From positions 186,001-250,000 of the forward strand of contig JAUSND010000003.1 in assembly GCA_030646295.1 (NCBI GenBank): a stretch of 64,000 bases of DNA. The letters are read 5' to 3'. The notes under the pieces are model-generated. The model saw nothing but the letters and a program-made list of their open reading frames with translations. It was not told the origin of the DNA and made no database searches. Source of the DNA: Moraxellaceae bacterium. Lineage in GTDB: Bacteria > Pseudomonadota > Gammaproteobacteria > Pseudomonadales > Moraxellaceae. Positions within the stretch are counted from its first letter, which is position 1. Each line of letters starts with the position of its first letter. Both the position numbers and the translations under genes were made by a program. Below are positions 60,637 to 64,000 of this stretch, piece after piece.

Positions 60637-61821
60637 ATGCGTAAGCTCTCGCTAGCCGTTTCTGTTGCCGCCCTGAGCGCGGTACCTGCGCTGTCTTTTG
60701 CCGATATCTACGATGCCCGCAGCATGGGTCGTGGCGGCGCCGGCCTCACGATGGGTGAATACAATCAGGCCGTTCTCAATCCCGCCCTGATCAATCGTTT
60801 TGACGAAAATGACGATTTCAGTTTTGCGCTGAATGCGGGTGTGTTTGCCTCCGACAAGGACGGCATGCTGGAAGCGACGGATGATGTGCAGGATGGCCTG
60901 GATGCGCTGGAAGCCAACCCGCAGCCGGGCGACTCGCAGACGGTCTTTGATCTGATGGGCACCATCGACAACAAGATCGTGCAGGCAGAAGCAGGCACCT
61001 CGATTCTGGTGGGTATTCCCAACAAGACGTTGCCCGCAGCGCTGGTCGTCAAAGGCAAGGTAGTCATTGGTGCGGTATTCGAGCGCGATGCCGGTGACCT
61101 GGCCATTCTGCAGGACATTGAAAACCAGGTGCCGGGTGCAACCCAGGATGACCTGCAGTCTGTCGTAACGGCCTCAGCCGTTGGTGTGGCAGAGGCCGGC
61201 CTGATGTTTGGTCACTCGCTCGGCAATGGCCTGGAGCTGGGTGCCACCGTCAAGGCACAGAAGATCGAGCTGTATTCCTACAGTGAGCGCATTGCCAACT
61301 CTGATGCGGCAGATGTCACCGACGAAGAAAAGTTCCTTGAATCGCATTCCGCATTCAATGTCGATCTTGGTGCCACGATGCGTCTGGGCGATCAACAGCA
61401 GTATGTGGTTGCTGGCACTATCGAAAATCTTGTCCCGCAGACCTTTGATGGCCCCAATCGCCAGTTCAATGGCGTGGATACCGGTATTACGACCGAGTAC
61501 AAAATGGACCCTGTTCTGACCGCAGCCGTGGGCTATGCCAATACCTGGGTAAAGGCCGAAGGCAATGTCGACCTGACCCAGCGCAATGGCTACGACCTGT
61601 TGACCGATGCACAGTTTGCCCGTCTTGGTCTCGAGTTCTCGGCAGGACGTCATGTTCACCTGCGTACCGGCTATCGTGCCGATCTCAAGGACAACGTCTC
61701 GGACATGTTTTCCGTTGGCCTTGGCATTACGCCTTTTGACCGCTTCAACATCGACATTTCCGGCATGACGGGTGAGGGCGATACTTACGGGGCTGCACTG
61801 CAGATCGGTTTCAAGATCTGA
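60637..61821 (+). CDS. TraF-like outer-membrane beta-barrel protein (PF13729 type)
   Basis: A 394-aa protein with a signal peptide (about 1-22). DARSMGRGGAGLTMGEYNQA at the mature N-terminus and the beta-strand-rich body match proteins annotated as conjugal transfer protein TraF, a chromosomal outer-membrane family related to OmpP1/FadL-like barrels. The name does not imply conjugation: no transfer genes are near. The C-terminus ends LQIGFKI, consistent with a barrel strand. Function unknown. Confidence 0.8.
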   Translation: MRKLSLAVSVAALSAVPALSFADIYDARSMGRGGAGLTMGEYNQAVLNPALINRFDENDDFSFALNAGVFASDKDGMLEATDDVQDGLDALEANPQPGDSQTVFDLMGTIDNKIVQAEAGTSILVGIPNKTLPAALVVKGKVVIGAVFERDAGDLAILQDIENQVPGATQDDLQSVVTASAVGVAEAGLMFGHSLGNGLELGATVKAQKIELYSYSERIANSDAADVTDEEKFLESHSAFNVDLGATMRLGDQQQYVVAGTIENLVPQTFDGPNRQFNGVDTGITTEYKMDPVLTAAVGYANTWVKAEGNVDLTQRNGYDLLTDAQFARLGLEFSAGRHVHLRTGYRADLKDNVSDMFSVGLGITPFDRFNIDISGMTGEGDTYGAALQIGFKI

Positions 61822-61909
61822 TCAGGGGCGGATCAAGGGTGCAAACAGATGGCGGGTGCTGACTTTCCTGCCATCCTCCCGTAACATCCTGCGACTATTT
61901 TTTGTTCAA

Positions 61910-61944
61910 TCTGGCAAATCAATCTACCCGGGCGATTTGCCAGA
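61910..61944. promoter_or_regulatory. Inverted repeat upstream of the small secreted-protein gene
   Basis: TCTGGCAAATC (61910-61920) and GATTTGCCAGA (61934-61944) are exact reverse complements with a 13-bp spacer. Two related half-sites follow (CTGATTTATCAGG, TTGATTTACCAGACC). The cluster lies about 70 bp before the ATG at 62013 and could be a multi-site operator or an old repeat. Confidence 0.4.
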
Positions 61945-62012
61945 CTGATTTATCAGGTTGATTTACCAGACCAATGGACGCGGCCTGTCAGGCCGACAAG
62001 AGGGATACACCC

Positions 62013-62534
62013 ATGCGCCGTTTGATGCTTGCACTGTCACTGCTGTTTGTTGTTCCGCTGGAGGCCTCTGCAAGCCTGCAGAGCCTTGTGCTGTCGGCAA
62101 AGCAGGGGTCTTCCCTTGAGGCCGTCATGAAGCAGGCCAAGAAAGAAAAGGCCCCGGTGGACCAGTTGCTGAAAGACCTGGTCTCGGCTGGTGTGGTAAA
62201 TGCCGATAATCTTTCCGAGGCTGTTGCCGAGGCAATCAAGGCAGACCCTGCCAGTGCCGGCAGCATCCTTTCCGTAGCCCTGCGCGTACCGTCTGCGGAT
62301 CAGACCGCCGTTCTCAAGGCGGCATTTGCAGCCGCCCCGGCGCAGGCCAGCCAGATTGAGGCTGCCGCCAAGGATGCCGGTGTGGATGCCAAGGTCATTG
62401 CCACTGCCAGTGCCAAGACCGCAGCAAAACCAGTTGTTGGTGGCCCTTCGTCGACTGCATCAACCGGCACGGTGTCTGCACCTGCCGCCGGCGGTGGCGG
62501 TGGTGGCAGTTCGTCGACAGCCAGCCCCAACTGA
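62013..62534 (+). CDS. Small secreted Ala-rich protein
   Basis: A 173-aa protein (ATG 62013, AGAGGGA upstream) with a signal peptide (MRRLMLALSLLFVVPLEASA). The mature part is helical and very Ala/Lys-rich, with no domain I recognise. The last 35 residues are low-complexity Ser/Thr/Ala followed by GGGGGG and SSSTASPN. It probably works in the periplasm or is exported further. It ends at a bidirectional terminator. Confidence 0.7.
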   Translation: MRRLMLALSLLFVVPLEASASLQSLVLSAKQGSSLEAVMKQAKKEKAPVDQLLKDLVSAGVVNADNLSEAVAEAIKADPASAGSILSVALRVPSADQTAVLKAAFAAAPAQASQIEAAAKDAGVDAKVIATASAKTAAKPVVGGPSSTASTGTVSAPAAGGGGGGSSSTASPN

Positions 62535-62563
62535 TCGGGCGGCACACAAGACGGGTAACACAA

Positions 62564-62590
62564 AAAAAGGGCCGTAATCCGGCCCTTTTT
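62564..62590. terminator. Bidirectional terminator
   Basis: A perfect 11-bp stem (AAAAAGGGCCG / CGGCCCTTTTT) with a 5-nt loop lies between two convergent genes. Confidence 0.92.
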
Positions 62591-62627
62591 GTTGCCTGCC
62601 ACGTGCACTCCGGGCAGGTCTTGCCTG

Positions 62628-63548
62628 TTAATGCCCCTGCATGTGCTGGCTCAGCTGTTCCTTCGCAAACTGCAGGAAGGCCTCGGCAGCAGGGGAGAGG
62701 CGGCGACCCTCGCGCATCACAAAGCAGAACTCCCCCGGTAGCGGAAACCCCTTCACGTTGAGTTCCACCAGTCCCTGTGTTGACGGGTCCCGGCCCAGGG
62801 CATGACGCGACAGGACCGTAATACCCAGCCCGCCGGCGACGGCATGCTTGATCGCCTCGTTACTGCCCAGTGCCATCGCAATGCGGGGCGAAAACCCTTC
62901 ACGGGCAAAGTGTTCCTCTACCATTTGCCTGCCGCCCGATCCGGTTTCACGTAACAGCCAGCGCTCGTCCTTCATGCTCGCCAGTGACAGCTTCCTGCCC
63001 TGCAGGCGATGTCCCTGTGCCGCAATCACCACCAGCGGGCTTTCCATGAAGGGCAGGGTACGCAGACGTTCGTCATTCGGCGGTAGCATCATCACCGTCA
63101 GATCATCCAGATTCTTGTCCAGCCGCTCGATGATGGCGGCGCGGTTCTCCACCGCCAGTTGTACTTCTACGCCCGGGTAGGCCTCGCAGAAGGGCCCCAG
63201 CAATTGCGGCAACAGGTACTCTGCCGTGGTCACGGCCGCCAGACGCAACGTACCGCGATGCACCCCTTTCAGCTCGGCAATCCGGGATTCAAAGCGGTTC
63301 CAGGCGGCAAATACCTCGCGTACCGTTTCCAGCAGTTCTTCACCCGCCTGGGTCAGTTGCAGGCGGCGTCCCTGCAGGTCAAACAGCGGCATGCCCACGT
63401 TTTCGGCCAGCTCCCGCAGCTGGATGGATACCGTGGGTTGCGAGATGTTCAGCTCCTCCGCCGCCCGGGTGACCGACAGCAGGCGGGCAGCCACCTCAAA
63501 GGCGCGCAGTTGCTGGTGTGTGGCCCGCAGGGCCGCCTGACGATACAT
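62628..63548 (-). CDS. LysR-type transcriptional regulator (CbbR-like)
   Basis: A 306-aa LysR regulator. The N-terminal winged helix-turn-helix covers about residues 10-70 (LRAFEVAARLLSVTRAAEELNISQPTVSIQLREL, split as VTRAAEELNISQPTVSIQL). The effector-binding domain (about 95-295) includes TAEYLLPQLLGPFCEAYPGVE, close to CbbR/CysB-like proteins. It is divergent from cysD (127-bp gap), so it may control the sulfate-activation genes; this is inference. The gap holds AT-rich T-N11-A-like sites (63560-63595). Confidence 0.9.
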   Translation of the reverse strand: MYRQAALRATHQQLRAFEVAARLLSVTRAAEELNISQPTVSIQLRELAENVGMPLFDLQGRRLQLTQAGEELLETVREVFAAWNRFESRIAELKGVHRGTLRLAAVTTAEYLLPQLLGPFCEAYPGVEVQLAVENRAAIIERLDKNLDDLTVMMLPPNDERLRTLPFMESPLVVIAAQGHRLQGRKLSLASMKDERWLLRETGSGGRQMVEEHFAREGFSPRIAMALGSNEAIKHAVAGGLGITVLSRHALGRDPSTQGLVELNVKGFPLPGEFCFVMREGRRLSPAAEAFLQFAKEQLSQHMQGH

Positions 63549-63674
63549 AGGCTTTTATCTATGGTTTGTATTGGATATTAATACTTTCATAAATGGATGA
63601 AATTGCCTAGAGTGCGCGCCATCGGGGTACAATCTGCCCCCACCAAATTCACGTAACACAGCGCAGGCAACACC

Positions 63675-64000
63675 ATGGTGCATATCCCGGAACACCGGCT
63701 GACTCATCTCAAGCAGCTTGAGGCCGAATCCATTCACATCATTCGTGAAGTGGCGGCCGAGTTTGAAAACCCCGTCATGCTGTACTCCATCGGCAAGGAC
63801 TCTGCCGTGATGCTGCATCTCGCGCTCAAGGCCTTTGCCCCCGGCAAGCCCCCGTTTCCGCTCATGCACGTGGACACCACCTGGAAGTTCCAGGAGATGA
63901 TCAAGTTCCGTGACTACATGGCAAAGAAGCATGACTGGAACCTCATCGTTCACATCAACGAAGAGGGCGTAAAGGCCGGCATCAATCCGTTCACGTCCGG
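63675..64000 (+). CDS. cysD: Sulfate adenylyltransferase subunit 2, N-terminal part
   Basis: CysD pairs with CysN to make adenosine 5'-phosphosulfate in sulfate assimilation. The gene runs off the window; 108 codons are visible. [20 protein letters not shown] and the PP-loop region [20 protein letters not shown] (SIGKDSAV) are clear, followed by [17 protein letters not shown]. The start at 63675 gives the usual N-terminus. Confidence 0.95.
   Translation, partial: MVHIPEHRLTHLKQLEAESIHIIREVAAEFENPVMLYSIGKDSAVMLHLALKAFAPGKPPFPLMHVDTTWKFQEMIKFRDYMAKKHDWNLIVHINEEGVKAGINPFTS

Noticed and set aside
60637-61821. TraF-like protein as evidence for a conjugative element
   Set aside because: No other transfer genes are near and the surrounding genes are core; this family is a chromosomal outer-membrane group that only shares the TraF label.

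Overview
The window is a 64 kb piece of a gammaproteobacterial chromosome. I base this on strongly conserved gene orders: a dsbD-like gene next to aroQ-accB-accC; barA/gacS, cysM, an exonuclease gene, rlmD, relA, mazG; pyrG-kdsA-eno-ftsB-ispD-ispF-truD-surE-pcm-nlpD-rpoS; and a caa3-type oxidase cluster with SURF1, ctaA and cyoE. These orders resemble Pseudomonas and the marine, oil-degrading Alcanivorax/Oceanospirillales group. The genus is an inference. Most of the window has even, fairly high GC and reads as core genome.

Layout: 1-2.2 kb holds fatty-acid and shikimate genes on the minus strand (accC partial, accB, aroQ, a short thioredoxin-like gene). A DUF2333 gene follows. 3.8-11.9 kb is a complete cytochrome c oxidase locus (coxB, coxA, cox11/ctaG, coxC, a DUF2909 gene, SURF1, an SCO-like gene, ctaA, cyoE). 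12-19.4 kb carries lemA with an M48 protease, a cold-shock gene, a GNAT gene, a membrane/cold-shock fusion, a nitroreductase, an RhlB-like helicase and glpE. 19.5-24 kb is the acetate module (DUF485, actP, acs). 24-27.3 kb is a minus-strand unit with an unrecognised protein and two acyl-CoA dehydrogenases, one of which lacks the usual catalytic Glu. 27.5-36.8 kb runs from barA to mazG. Two porins follow (37-39.4 kb). The housekeeping block pyrG to rpoS spans 39.7-49.5 kb.

The only clearly foreign segment is at 49.74-52.27 kb. A tRNA-Arg(CCT) gene is followed 2,479 bp later by an exact 50-bp copy of its 3' half. This marks a small AT-richer insertion with no recognisable integrase. It carries three tightly packed genes: a TIGR04255-like protein, an unrecognised protein with one hydrophobic segment, and a HEPN-like protein with an R-x4-H motif. 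This is the best candidate for an undescribed system, possibly a defence or toxin-antitoxin-like cargo. Its function is inference.

The right part (52.3-64 kb) returns to core genome: two small hypothetical genes, rlmA-dapE, a complete branched-chain amino-acid ABC transporter (livJ, livHMGF), a TraF-like outer-membrane protein, a small secreted protein, a LysR regulator and the start of cysD. REP-like palindromic repeats (GTGGGAGYGGCTT family) occur in at least four intergenic gaps. Strong intrinsic terminators lie at most operon ends. A structured, terminator-ended stretch directly after rpoS, where Pseudomonas carries the CsrA/RsmA-binding sRNA rsmZ, is a candidate sRNA or 3'UTR element.
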